A DNA stretch of 18,062 nt from an uncultured Bacilli bacterium (GTDB lineage: Bacteria > Bacillota_I > Bacilli_A > RF39 > UBA660): NCBI GenBank assembly GCA_947630415.1, contig CANRHM010000012.1, positions 1-18,062 on the forward strand. Direction: 5' to 3'. Positions 1-5,520 of this stretch are shown here, in pieces. Within the stretch, counting starts at the first letter, position 1, and every line of letters begins with the position of its first letter. A model generated the notes under the pieces. It was not told where the DNA came from. It ran no database searches and worked only from the letters and a program-made list of their open reading frames with translations. The position numbers and the translations under genes were made by a program.

Positions 1-79
1 GGCATTAAAAAAAAGACTTTGTTCGATTGTTTACTTTTGGTAAATTTGCTACCAATACTTAGTTTGTTTAGGTACTATT

Positions 80-112
80 CTCCTTTTTTCTTTTTTTATA
101 AAAGAGAAGGAG
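80..112 (+). promoter_or_regulatory. Stem that can sequester the ribosome binding site of the membrane peptide
   Basis: CTCCTT at 80-85 is complementary to AAGGAG at 107-112, which is the core of the very strong Shine-Dalgarno sequence of the gene starting at 121. A pyrimidine-rich/A-rich continuation can extend the pairing across an internal loop. The left arm overlaps the left arm of the 19-bp repeat (68-86). Base-pairing with the mRNA 3' end would therefore compete with sequestration of the ribosome binding site. This kind of translational control is typical of type I toxin mRNAs; its operation here is inferred. Confidence 0.5.
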
Positions 113-120
113 GTGATGTT

Positions 121-213
121 ATGAGAAAGCAAAAGAAATATCTTTGTATAATCATAATACTCCTTATTATTGTGATTTTAATCATGTTAATAAAAATAGT
201 ACCAACTGTATAA
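121..213 (+). CDS. 30-residue single-span membrane peptide, candidate type I toxin
   Basis: The 30-residue product has a basic N-terminus (MRKQKK, then Y, L and C), a hydrophobic run of Ile, Leu, Val and Met from about residue 8 to 24, and a short tail containing one Lys and a Pro. It is predicted to be a single membrane helix. The ATG at 121 follows an almost ideal Shine-Dalgarno sequence (AAGGAGGTGAT, 107-117). A longer reading from an upstream TTG at base 19 has no ribosome site and would run through the structured leader, so it is rejected. The gene is followed by an intrinsic terminator and is overlapped at its 3' end by a predicted antisense RNA. Small size, one membrane span, a masked ribosome site and convergent antisense transcription match type I toxins such as TxpA, BsrG or Fst in architecture, but no sequence family is recognised. 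Toxicity is inferred only. Confidence 0.7.
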   Translation: MRKQKKYLCIIIILLIIVILIMLIKIVPTV

Positions 214-224
214 GTCGGTACTAT
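192..224 (-). terminator. Terminator of the predicted antisense RNA
   Basis: On the minus strand ATAGTACCGAC (224-214) pairs with GTTGGTACTAT (206-196), giving 11 pairs including one G-T, around a 7-nt loop. TTTT follows directly (195-192). The hairpin also spans the stop codon of the plus-strand peptide gene. The U tract is short, so termination may be partial. Confidence 0.5.
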
Positions 225-246
225 ACCCAACTATAAAGGAGAATAG

Positions 247-282
247 TACCTAACTCATCAAAATTAGGTATTCCCTTTTTTT
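247..282 (+). terminator. Intrinsic terminator of the membrane-peptide gene
   Basis: TACCTAA (247-253) pairs with TTAGGTA (264-270) around a 10-nt loop. Possible extra pairs lie below it (GAA/TTC and GG/CC with bulges), and a run of seven T follows at 276-282. The left arm is shared with the 19-bp repeat, so termination and the long-range 5'-3' pairing are alternative structures. Confidence 0.7.
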
Positions 283-310
283 ATTTTATGCAAGTTCTCT
301 TGCTAAATAC

Positions 311-339
311 AATATATCACATTTTTTGTTGGTCGTCAA
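311..339 (-). promoter_or_regulatory. Strong sigma-A-type promoter for the antisense RNA
   Basis: On the minus strand the sequence is TTGACG (339-334), a 17-bp spacer ending in TGA, and TATATT (316-311). This is a near-consensus -35, an optimal spacer and an extended -10. It lies just downstream of the 219-residue gene's stop codon and points towards base 1. The only thing downstream within reach is the inverted-repeat peptide locus, in antisense. Confidence 0.75.
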
Positions 340-350
340 CAATTCCATTC

Positions 351-1010
351 CTATTTAATCATTGTTTTTGGCTTTTCTTCATGCTGTTCTGGAGTATCAA
401 TATCATACCCTTCTGTTTCATAATGTTTCATTAAATTTTTGATCGTCATTTCATCAAGAAAATTCTTTCGTTCATATAGATGAGAAAGTTTTTCATCGAT
501 TTTTTCTTGTTTCTTTTCTAGGACCGTGAAATCTTCCTTTTTTTGTTTGATTTTTTCTTCCGAAACATATAAATTTTGCTTTATTGCATCTTCTCTGTTG
601 ATATCCACATTATCGAAAGTTTTTAAGAATTTAGATAAATTTAAAAGTGAACCCCCTGCAACAGGAATAAATATAGTTCCTGTTGCAATGGTTAAAAGTC
701 TCATTATTATGGTTGCCTCGAAACCCATGATAGATGCAATCGGCGGAATGCAAGGAATAAAGCAACCTAAAACAGGAATCATAATTGCAACAGTAAAAAT
801 TTTTTTCCATATAGCTACATCTCTAAGTATCTCTCGTTTCGCTTCTATACTTTTTTGTTCACGCCACAACTTCTCTTGTTCTTGATCTAGGGAATTTTTA
901 TCCTTAGATAGCACTGAAAACTCTTCTTGCAACTGTTCTTTTTGCTCCTCGTACACTGCAATCTCTTGATTCAATTCATCCATTTGTTTTTTATATTCGT
1001 TATAAGTCAT
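351..1010 (-). CDS. Coiled-coil membrane protein with a central membrane hairpin, unknown function
   Basis: The 219-residue protein is not recognised. Its N-terminal third (about 5-62) is Glu/Lys/Gln-rich with heptad-like spacing, so it is probably a coiled coil. Two hydrophobic segments follow (about 70-92, with a Gly/Cys/Pro-rich centre, and about 98-124). A second charged coiled-coil region (about 137-195) and an acidic, polar tail complete it. Both coiled arms should lie on the same face of the membrane, most likely cytoplasmic because of their charge and the lack of a signal peptide. The ATG at 1010 is preceded by GGAGGG at a good distance. A near-consensus promoter sits immediately upstream at 1034-1062, so it is probably expressed as its own unit. 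No terminator is visible after its stop before the antisense promoter at 311-339, so read-through into that RNA is possible. Confidence 0.7.
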   Translation of the reverse strand: MTYNEYKKQMDELNQEIAVYEEQKEQLQEEFSVLSKDKNSLDQEQEKLWREQKSIEAKREILRDVAIWKKIFTVAIMIPVLGCFIPCIPPIASIMGFEATIIMRLLTIATGTIFIPVAGGSLLNLSKFLKTFDNVDINREDAIKQNLYVSEEKIKQKKEDFTVLEKKQEKIDEKLSHLYERKNFLDEMTIKNLMKHYETEGYDIDTPEQHEEKPKTMIK

Positions 1011-1033
1011 ACTTATCCCTCCGAGTACTTTCT

Positions 1034-1062
1034 ATTCTAAAAAAAGAGTCCCTTTTTGTCAA
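1034..1062 (-). promoter_or_regulatory. Near-consensus sigma-A promoter embedded in a terminator
   Basis: On the minus strand TTGACA (1062-1057, perfect) is followed by a 17-bp spacer and TAGAAT (1039-1034, five of six). The -35 lies in the loop of the upstream gene's terminator hairpin, and the -10 directly abuts its T tract. It would transcribe the 219-residue gene starting near 1027, leaving its ribosome site (GGAGGG) intact. Confidence 0.8.
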
Positions 1063-1072
1063 GGAGACTCTT
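1037..1072 (-). terminator. Intrinsic terminator after the 43-residue gene
   Basis: On the minus strand AAGAGTC (1072-1066) pairs with GACTCTT (1050-1044). Two more C-G pairs lie across a one-base bulge, the loop contains TTGACA, and seven T end at 1039. The hairpin begins inside the stop codon of the 43-residue gene. Confidence 0.85.
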
Positions 1073-1202
1073 AAGAATAAATCGTACTTTTTTCTTTTGT
1101 TTCTTTTAGTTTTTTACATTGGTAATGAATCAGTTCCAATTCAATTTCACGCACCTTGTCATTCATTCCTCTTAACAACTCTAAAATATGTTCTTGCTTC
1201 AT
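1071..1202 (-). CDS. 43-residue charged helical protein, unknown
   Basis: This short gene is supported by an excellent ribosome site (AGGAGG, four bases before the ATG at 1202) and by a strong terminator starting at its stop codon. The product starts MKQEHILELLRGMND, then becomes Glu/Leu/Ile-patterned and ends in a Lys-rich stretch, giving one amphipathic helix with a single Cys. No signal peptide or membrane span is seen. It follows the 196-residue gene by about 75 bp with no terminator between them, so the two may be co-transcribed. A spacing-imperfect promoter-like sequence (TTGTCG ... TAAAAT, 19-bp spacer) also lies just upstream. No family is recognised. Confidence 0.65.
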   Translation of the reverse strand: MKQEHILELLRGMNDKVREIELELIHYQCKKLKETKEKSTIYS

Positions 1203-1277
1203 AAGTCCTCCTAAAAAGAAGATATCTTATTTTAGCAACTTTGTATACCGATTCGACAAAAGATATAAAAACTAGAC

Positions 1278-1868
1278 TTATTTCGCTTTGCGATAAACTT
1301 TTTCCTCTTCAAAAGAAGTAACTAAGATGGGTTCTGGATAAATATCAATGGGCCCATAATCTACAAAATAATATTTGCTACTGGCACTAGGATTTCCTAA
1401 TTTATCAAAACGATGAAATTCATAAACATGATCATGATAGGAAAGTGCAAAACAATGATTTTGCTTTGTTTTAGTTACTATGGGATGTACTTCCATTAGC
1501 ATTTGATCATACAAATAAGGAAGTGAACATATAAGAGCCAACTCACCTAGTGAAGGAGCTTCGATTGCCACCAAATTTTGATCAATCGTCATTCCTTTTT
1601 CACTAGAAGCCACCATGTCACTTCCAATATAACCATACTTTTTACAAAAAGCATCTAATTCTTTAAAATAATCACTTAACGACATTTGTTCCATTTGATT
1701 GCATACGTACTGAAAAAATGGAACTCGGTTTAGCTCTTCTTCTACTTTTTCTTTTTCCTCAATAAAAGAAAAGCACTTTTTACTAAAAAGACCTTTTTCA
1801 CTCGCGGTTCCTTCGAGTTCTTCTTGTCTTAGCCCATCGGGATCAACCAAATTATACTCTCTTTTCAT
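1278..1868 (-). CDS. Uncharacterised 196-residue soluble protein
   Basis: No family is recognised. The protein has no signal peptide or clear membrane span. Its N-terminal 60 residues are highly charged, and the C-terminal half looks mixed alpha/beta, with a hydrophobic helix (around ELALICSLPYLYDQ) followed by a strand-rich His/Tyr/Phe-containing region. The ATG at 1868 is preferred over an in-frame GTG three codons earlier, because GAGGGG lies 8 bases before the ATG while the GTG overlaps that site. Its promoter is divergent from recU in a shared 105-bp intergenic region. No terminator follows, so transcription may continue into the 43-residue gene. It is not part of the usual recU neighbourhood in Bacillus, so it is a lineage-specific neighbour. 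Confidence 0.7.
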   Translation of the reverse strand: MKREYNLVDPDGLRQEELEGTASEKGLFSKKCFSFIEEKEKVEEELNRVPFFQYVCNQMEQMSLSDYFKELDAFCKKYGYIGSDMVASSEKGMTIDQNLVAIEAPSLGELALICSLPYLYDQMLMEVHPIVTKTKQNHCFALSYHDHVYEFHRFDKLGNPSASSKYYFVDYGPIDIYPEPILVTSFEEEKVYRKAK

Positions 1869-1896
1869 CGTCTTCACCCCTCACTACTATACTATC

Positions 1897-1926
1897 ATTA
1901 TAGAATAAGAAGATACAAAAAAACAA
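1897..1926 (-). promoter_or_regulatory. Sigma-A-type promoter of the 196-residue gene
   Basis: On the minus strand TTGTTT (1926-1921), an 18-bp spacer and a perfect TATAAT (1902-1897) lie 29 bp upstream of the ATG. It is divergent from the recU promoter. Confidence 0.6.
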
Positions 1927-1959
1927 CTACTTTTTATGGTAAATAGAAACTTTTTATAG

Positions 1960-1965
1960 TATAAT
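1960..1965 (+). promoter_or_regulatory. Probable -10 element of the recU-PBP operon
   Basis: A perfect TATAAT lies at 1960-1965, 17 bp before the recU ATG. The -35 is poor (TGGTAA at 1937-1942 with a 17-bp spacer). Transcription would start close to the AGGTGA ribosome site, leaving a very short leader. Confidence 0.45.
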
Positions 1966-1982
1966 GAAATGTAGGTGATAGC

Positions 1983-2549
1983 ATGAACTACCCCAAAGGT
2001 ATAAAAGTCACCCCACAAAAGGAGTTAAAAAAGGTCATTACGTATGGCAATCGAGGTATGAGTCTAGAAAATGACTTAAATATTACGAACGAATTTTATC
2101 GTGACCAAGATAGAGCCATTATTTATAAAAAACCAACACCTATTAAAATATCAAAAGTAAATTACGATACCATGAAAATTACCGAAGCTTTTTTTGAAAG
2201 TCCTTCAACAACGGACTATAACGGGGTCTATAAAGGAAGATACATCGATTTTGAAGCAAAAGAAACCGATAACATCACGTCTTTTCCATTAAAGAATATT
2301 CATAAACATCAACTGCTTCACATGAAAAGGGTATTAGATCATCAAGGTATTTGCTTCTTGATTGTTCGTTTTAATAAAAGACATGAAACGTATCTCTTAT
2401 TTGCAAAAGACTTGCTTCAATTTATAGAGGGACATGAACAAAAATCAATCCCCTACGCTTATTTTCAAGAAAAGGCTTATTTGTTAGAAGAACAATATCA
2501 CCCCAGAATAAATTATTTAAAAGTAGTAGAAGAATATGGAGGTGTCTAA
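1983..2549 (+). CDS. recU: Holliday junction resolvase RecU
   Basis: RecU cuts four-way DNA junctions in homologous recombination and chromosome segregation. The 188-residue product carries the family's signature blocks: NRGMSLENDLN near residue 23, KKPTPI near 49, STTDYNGVYKGRYIDFEAKET at about 75-95, and NIHKHQ near 105. The catalytic acidic/basic set is present as D78, E91 and K93, matching D88, E101 and K103 of Bacillus subtilis RecU (offset 10). The length is close to the family norm of about 200, with a somewhat shorter N-terminus. The ATG at 1983 follows AGGTGA (1973-1978). The stop lies two bases before the next gene's ATG, and the end of recU contains that gene's ribosome site, so the two are translationally linked. 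The recU-ponA order is the one known from Bacillus. Confidence 0.96.
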   Translation: MNYPKGIKVTPQKELKKVITYGNRGMSLENDLNITNEFYRDQDRAIIYKKPTPIKISKVNYDTMKITEAFFESPSTTDYNGVYKGRYIDFEAKETDNITSFPLKNIHKHQLLHMKRVLDHQGICFLIVRFNKRHETYLLFAKDLLQFIEGHEQKSIPYAYFQEKAYLLEEQYHPRINYLKVVEEYGGV

Positions 2550-2550
2550 A

Positions 2551-5490
2551 ATGGCACAAAAAAAAGAGAATATAAAAGGGAAAAGCACACAACACAAAGG
2601 TGCTGTGCAAAATAAAAATACCAAGAACGGAACTTATACGAAAAAAAGTACCAATACGAATTCCAATGTAAAGGTAACTCCTAAAGAAGTGAAAAAAGAA
2701 AAAATGGATTCTAAAACGATAGGAATCTTAATTGCTTTATATGTTCTTGTCTTAGTTGTTAGTTTCTTAACGATGGGACTTGTTACTACCCTTATTATGG
2801 GGGCAGGAATTGGACTTATTTGTTACCTATCTCATTTGATGAAAGATGTTAAAATTGGTCCTAAGAAAAGAAAAGTACTCAATATCATTGCTATTATCAT
2901 TTTATCGATTTGTATTTTTGCAGCAATTGCGGTGGGGGGATTATTTACTTACGTCGTTATTACAGCTCCTGAATTTAATCCCGATAATTTAAAATATAAG
3001 GAATCGAGTATCATTTACGATAAAGATGATAATGAAATTGATAAGATTGGGGTTGAATTGAGAGAAAATATCGATTATAAAGATCTTCCGCAAGTCTTCG
3101 TCAATGCGCTTGTGGCTACCGAGGATTCTAGATTCTTCTATCACAATGGATTTGATGCCCCTCGTTTCTTAGTAGCAACCGTTAAACAATTGTTGAGAAG
3201 ACCTGGAGCAGGTGGTGCCTCTACCCTTTCAATGCAAGTTGTAAAAAATAGTTACACCTCTTCAGAAGATACTGGTATTAAAGGAATCCTTCGTAAGTTC
3301 ACCGATATTTATCTATCGGTCTTCAAACTTGAAAAAGAATACAGTAAAGAGAATATCATTCAATACTATGTTAACAACCATCCGCTAGGTGGAATTGTAT
3401 TTGGTGTTGAAGAAGCTGCTCAAACGTATTTTGGAAAGAGCATTAAAGATGTCAACTTAGCCGAGGCCGCTGTTTTAGCAGGTATGTTTAAAGCTCCTAG
3501 TGATTACACCCCGAACTGGCATCCTGACAAAGCCGAAGATAGAAGAAGCCAAGTATTAAGTCTTATGGTAAGACATGGTTACATTACACAAGAAGAAGCC
3601 GATGCTGCTAATAGTATTCCAGTAGAAAGTCTTCTTGCATCGAGCAGCAAAGCAAGTTCTTCTAATTCCGAATACCAAGGTTATATCGATTTGGTACTCG
3701 ATGAATTAAATAGTAAATATGGTATTTCTTATACCCAAACCCCAGTTTTAATCTATACCAATATGGATAAAGAAAAGCAAAAAGGAATTACCAATATTTT
3801 CAATAGTGTTAAAGATAGTTATAATAACGTTAATTATAAAAGTACATCTGTTAATCCTTGGATCACTGAAAATATTCAAGGAGGAGTTGCCGTTGTTGAA
3901 AATGCTACTGGAAAATTAATTGCTATTGGAGCAGGACGTAATCGTCAAGGAAAAAGAACCTTAAGTTTTGCTACCCGTCAAAGACAGATAGGTTCTACTG
4001 CTAAACCAATATTTGCCTACGGTCCTGGAATCGAATATGAAAACTGGTCATCCTACCAACAATTTGTAGATGAACCTTGGAATTATACCAATGGACCTAG
4101 TATCAATAACTCAGACTTACAATTTATGGGACAAATTAGTTTAAGAACAGCACTTGCTCAATCACGAAATGTTCCAGCCGTTAAAGCAATACAAAGTCTA
4201 AATAAAAATAACGTTCGTGAGTTTGCTACTAACTTAGGTATTCCAATTGGTGATGAAGGACTTCACGAAGCTCATGCACTAGGTGCCTATAACCCTGGAG
4301 CAAGTCCTATTGAAATGGCAGGAGCCTATGCTGCTTTTGCTAATGGTGGTTACTATACAGAACCTTATACCATTCGTAAAATTGTGATAAGAGATACCGG
4401 TGAAGAAATCGAAGCTAACCCAGAACGTGAACAAGTTATGAGTGACTCCACTGCCTTCATTATTACCGATTGCTTAAAGACTGCCGTTAATAATGGTATT
4501 TCAAGCGGTGCTAAAATAAGTGGTGTTAACGTAGCAGCTAAAACGGGAACATCTAGTTTCGATGATAATACGAAAAAGAAACGTAAACTTCCAGACAACG
4601 CTGTAAACGATGCTTGGATTGTAGGATACGATCCTGAATATACCATTGGTATGTGGTACGGATATGCTAGTCTCGATGATGGTTACCAAACCAATATCCA
4701 AGCCGTTAATGGAAGAACTAGGTTATTCCGTTTATTAGGAAATGTGGTATTTACGAAAAATGGTCAAGACTTCAAAGCACCATCTAGTGTTGTTCATCAA
4801 GCTGTTGAAGTAGGAAGTAATCCTGCTCTATTACCAAGTGAAAATACACCAGATGATCAAATTACCTATGAATACTTTAAAGCTGGAACTGAACCTACTC
4901 AAGTATCTACCAAGTATCAAAAACTAGAACCTATTACCAACCTTTCTGGAACATATGATAACGAAGAAAAGAAAGTCGTTCTTAAGTGGACGGGTGTTAC
5001 GAAGAGACCAAGCGGAAGTGATAGCTATGGAGAATTCGGATACAATGTTTACTTTGGAGATACCCTACTAGGATTTACTACCGAGACAACTTATAGTTTC
5101 AAAACAGAATCGCCAAATGGTGTCTATACGGTACGATCGGCCTTCAAGAACTTTAAAGATAATGAAAGTGAAAAAGTAAGTGTTACGATTAAAGAAGATG
5201 GACCAACCAGTGTCTATAGAGCCTCTTTAAATGGAAAACAGTTTGAACAATTATCGATTGGAGATACCTATCAAGAACCTAGTCCTCCAATTCTAGTAAT
5301 CGATACCGAGACTAAAGATGATGTAACAGAGCAAGTTCTCGAAAGTGGATTAACCACGACCATTAAAAATGAGAATGGTGAAACCGTAACAACTATCGAT
5401 ACTAAGAGTGCTCATACTTATACCATTACCTATTTAATCGAATATGAAACTTTAAATGTGACATTAACAAGAACGGTTTCAGTTCAATAA
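2551..5490 (+). CDS. ponA: Class A penicillin-binding protein (bifunctional transglycosylase/transpeptidase)
   Basis: This enzyme polymerises and cross-links peptidoglycan outside the membrane. The 979-residue product (numbered from the ATG at 2551, served by GGAGGT at 2538-2543) has a Lys/Asn/Thr-rich cytoplasmic tail (1-52). Two closely spaced hydrophobic segments (about 56-75 and 78-96), a basic loop and a third span (about 109-138) follow. The family 51 glycosyltransferase domain has EDSRFF with the likely catalytic Glu191, a GGASTLSMQ block, and GGIVFGVEEAAQTYFGK. The transpeptidase has the nucleophile motif STAK (482-485), SRN (538-540) and KTG (664-666). A fibronectin-III-like domain (about 793-880) and a further beta domain form the C-terminus. 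All catalytic motifs are intact. Most PBP1 proteins have one membrane span, so the extra hydrophobic pair is unusual. It is co-transcribed with recU and ends at a terminator. Confidence 0.95.
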   Translation: MAQKKENIKGKSTQHKGAVQNKNTKNGTYTKKSTNTNSNVKVTPKEVKKEKMDSKTIGILIALYVLVLVVSFLTMGLVTTLIMGAGIGLICYLSHLMKDVKIGPKKRKVLNIIAIIILSICIFAAIAVGGLFTYVVITAPEFNPDNLKYKESSIIYDKDDNEIDKIGVELRENIDYKDLPQVFVNALVATEDSRFFYHNGFDAPRFLVATVKQLLRRPGAGGASTLSMQVVKNSYTSSEDTGIKGILRKFTDIYLSVFKLEKEYSKENIIQYYVNNHPLGGIVFGVEEAAQTYFGKSIKDVNLAEAAVLAGMFKAPSDYTPNWHPDKAEDRRSQVLSLMVRHGYITQEEADAANSIPVESLLASSSKASSSNSEYQGYIDLVLDELNSKYGISYTQTPVLIYTNMDKEKQKGITNIFNSVKDSYNNVNYKSTSVNPWITENIQGGVAVVENATGKLIAIGAGRNRQGKRTLSFATRQRQIGSTAKPIFAYGPGIEYENWSSYQQFVDEPWNYTNGPSINNSDLQFMGQISLRTALAQSRNVPAVKAIQSLNKNNVREFATNLGIPIGDEGLHEAHALGAYNPGASPIEMAGAYAAFANGGYYTEPYTIRKIVIRDTGEEIEANPEREQVMSDSTAFIITDCLKTAVNNGISSGAKISGVNVAAKTGTSSFDDNTKKKRKLPDNAVNDAWIVGYDPEYTIGMWYGYASLDDGYQTNIQAVNGRTRLFRLLGNVVFTKNGQDFKAPSSVVHQAVEVGSNPALLPSENTPDDQITYEYFKAGTEPTQVSTKYQKLEPITNLSGTYDNEEKKVVLKWTGVTKRPSGSDSYGEFGYNVYFGDTLLGFTTETTYSFKTESPNGVYTVRSAFKNFKDNESEKVSVTIKEDGPTSVYRASLNGKQFEQLSIGDTYQEPSPPILVIDTETKDDVTEQVLESGLTTTIKNENGETVTTIDTKSAHTYTITYLIEYETLNVTLTRTVSVQ

Positions 5491-5496
5491 AAAAGG

Positions 5497-5518
5497 CTTC
5501 CCTCAAAGGGAAGTTTTT
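5497..5518 (+). terminator. Terminator between the convergent PBP and zupT genes
   Basis: CTTCCC (5497-5502) and GGGAAG (5508-5513) form a hairpin with a 5-nt loop, followed by TTTTT (5514-5518). On the other strand the same hairpin is followed by CC and then a T-rich tract, so it probably also serves zupT. Confidence 0.85.
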
Positions 5519-5520
5519 CT

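Larger units (their letters stand above)
68..253. repeat. 19-bp perfect inverted repeat flanking the small membrane-peptide gene
   Basis: Bases 68-86 read TTAGGTACTATTCTCCTTT, and bases 235-253 are the exact reverse complement. The arms enclose the 30-codon gene at 121-213. The core GGTACTAT appears four times in alternating orientation (71-78, 196-203 inverted, 217-224, 243-250 inverted), so several mutually exclusive hairpins are possible on either transcript. In a plus-strand mRNA the arms would join the 5' and 3' untranslated regions. The outer repeat could alternatively be the terminal repeats of a tiny mobile element, but the promoter and terminator arrangement argues for an RNA-regulatory role. 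Confidence 0.85.
190..304 (-). ncRNA. Predicted antisense RNA overlapping the 3' end of the membrane-peptide mRNA
   Basis: A strong promoter at 311-339 on the minus strand should start transcription near base 304, and the next terminator-like hairpin ends near 192, giving an RNA of roughly 115 nt. It would begin with a tight hairpin GCAAG-AGAA-CTTGC (303-290) and then cover the complement of the mRNA terminator, the right arm of the 19-bp repeat and the last codons of the peptide gene. No coding sequence with a ribosome site is visible in it. The arrangement, convergent with overlapping 3' ends, is that of RatA or SR4 with their toxin genes in Bacillus. It is a prediction from sequence signals only. 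Confidence 0.55.

Noticed and set aside
37..55. Small hairpin TTGGTA/TACCAA near the left edge, considered as a separate terminator
   Set aside because: It has no T run and only six pairs. It may be part of the leader of the small-peptide mRNA, but this cannot be decided.
19..213. A 64-residue reading of the small-peptide gene from an upstream TTG start
   Set aside because: It has no ribosome site at its start and runs through the inverted-repeat arm and the pyrimidine tract. The ATG at 121 has a near-perfect ribosome site.
68..253. Insertion sequence or T-box/riboswitch interpretation of the inverted-repeat locus
   Set aside because: There is no transposase and no target-site duplication is apparent at the edges. 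No T-box or known riboswitch core motif is seen, and the downstream gene is a 30-codon peptide rather than a biosynthetic gene. A MITE cannot be fully excluded.
526..885. Plus-strand open frame of 119 codons
   Set aside because: It lies opposite the 219-residue gene, has no ribosome site, and its residues simply mirror the membrane/coiled-coil coding sequence.
1219..1228. Perfect 10-bp palindrome AAGATATCTT upstream of the 43-residue gene, considered as an operator
   Set aside because: It is short and A+T-rich, has no second copy in the window, and is easily expected by chance.
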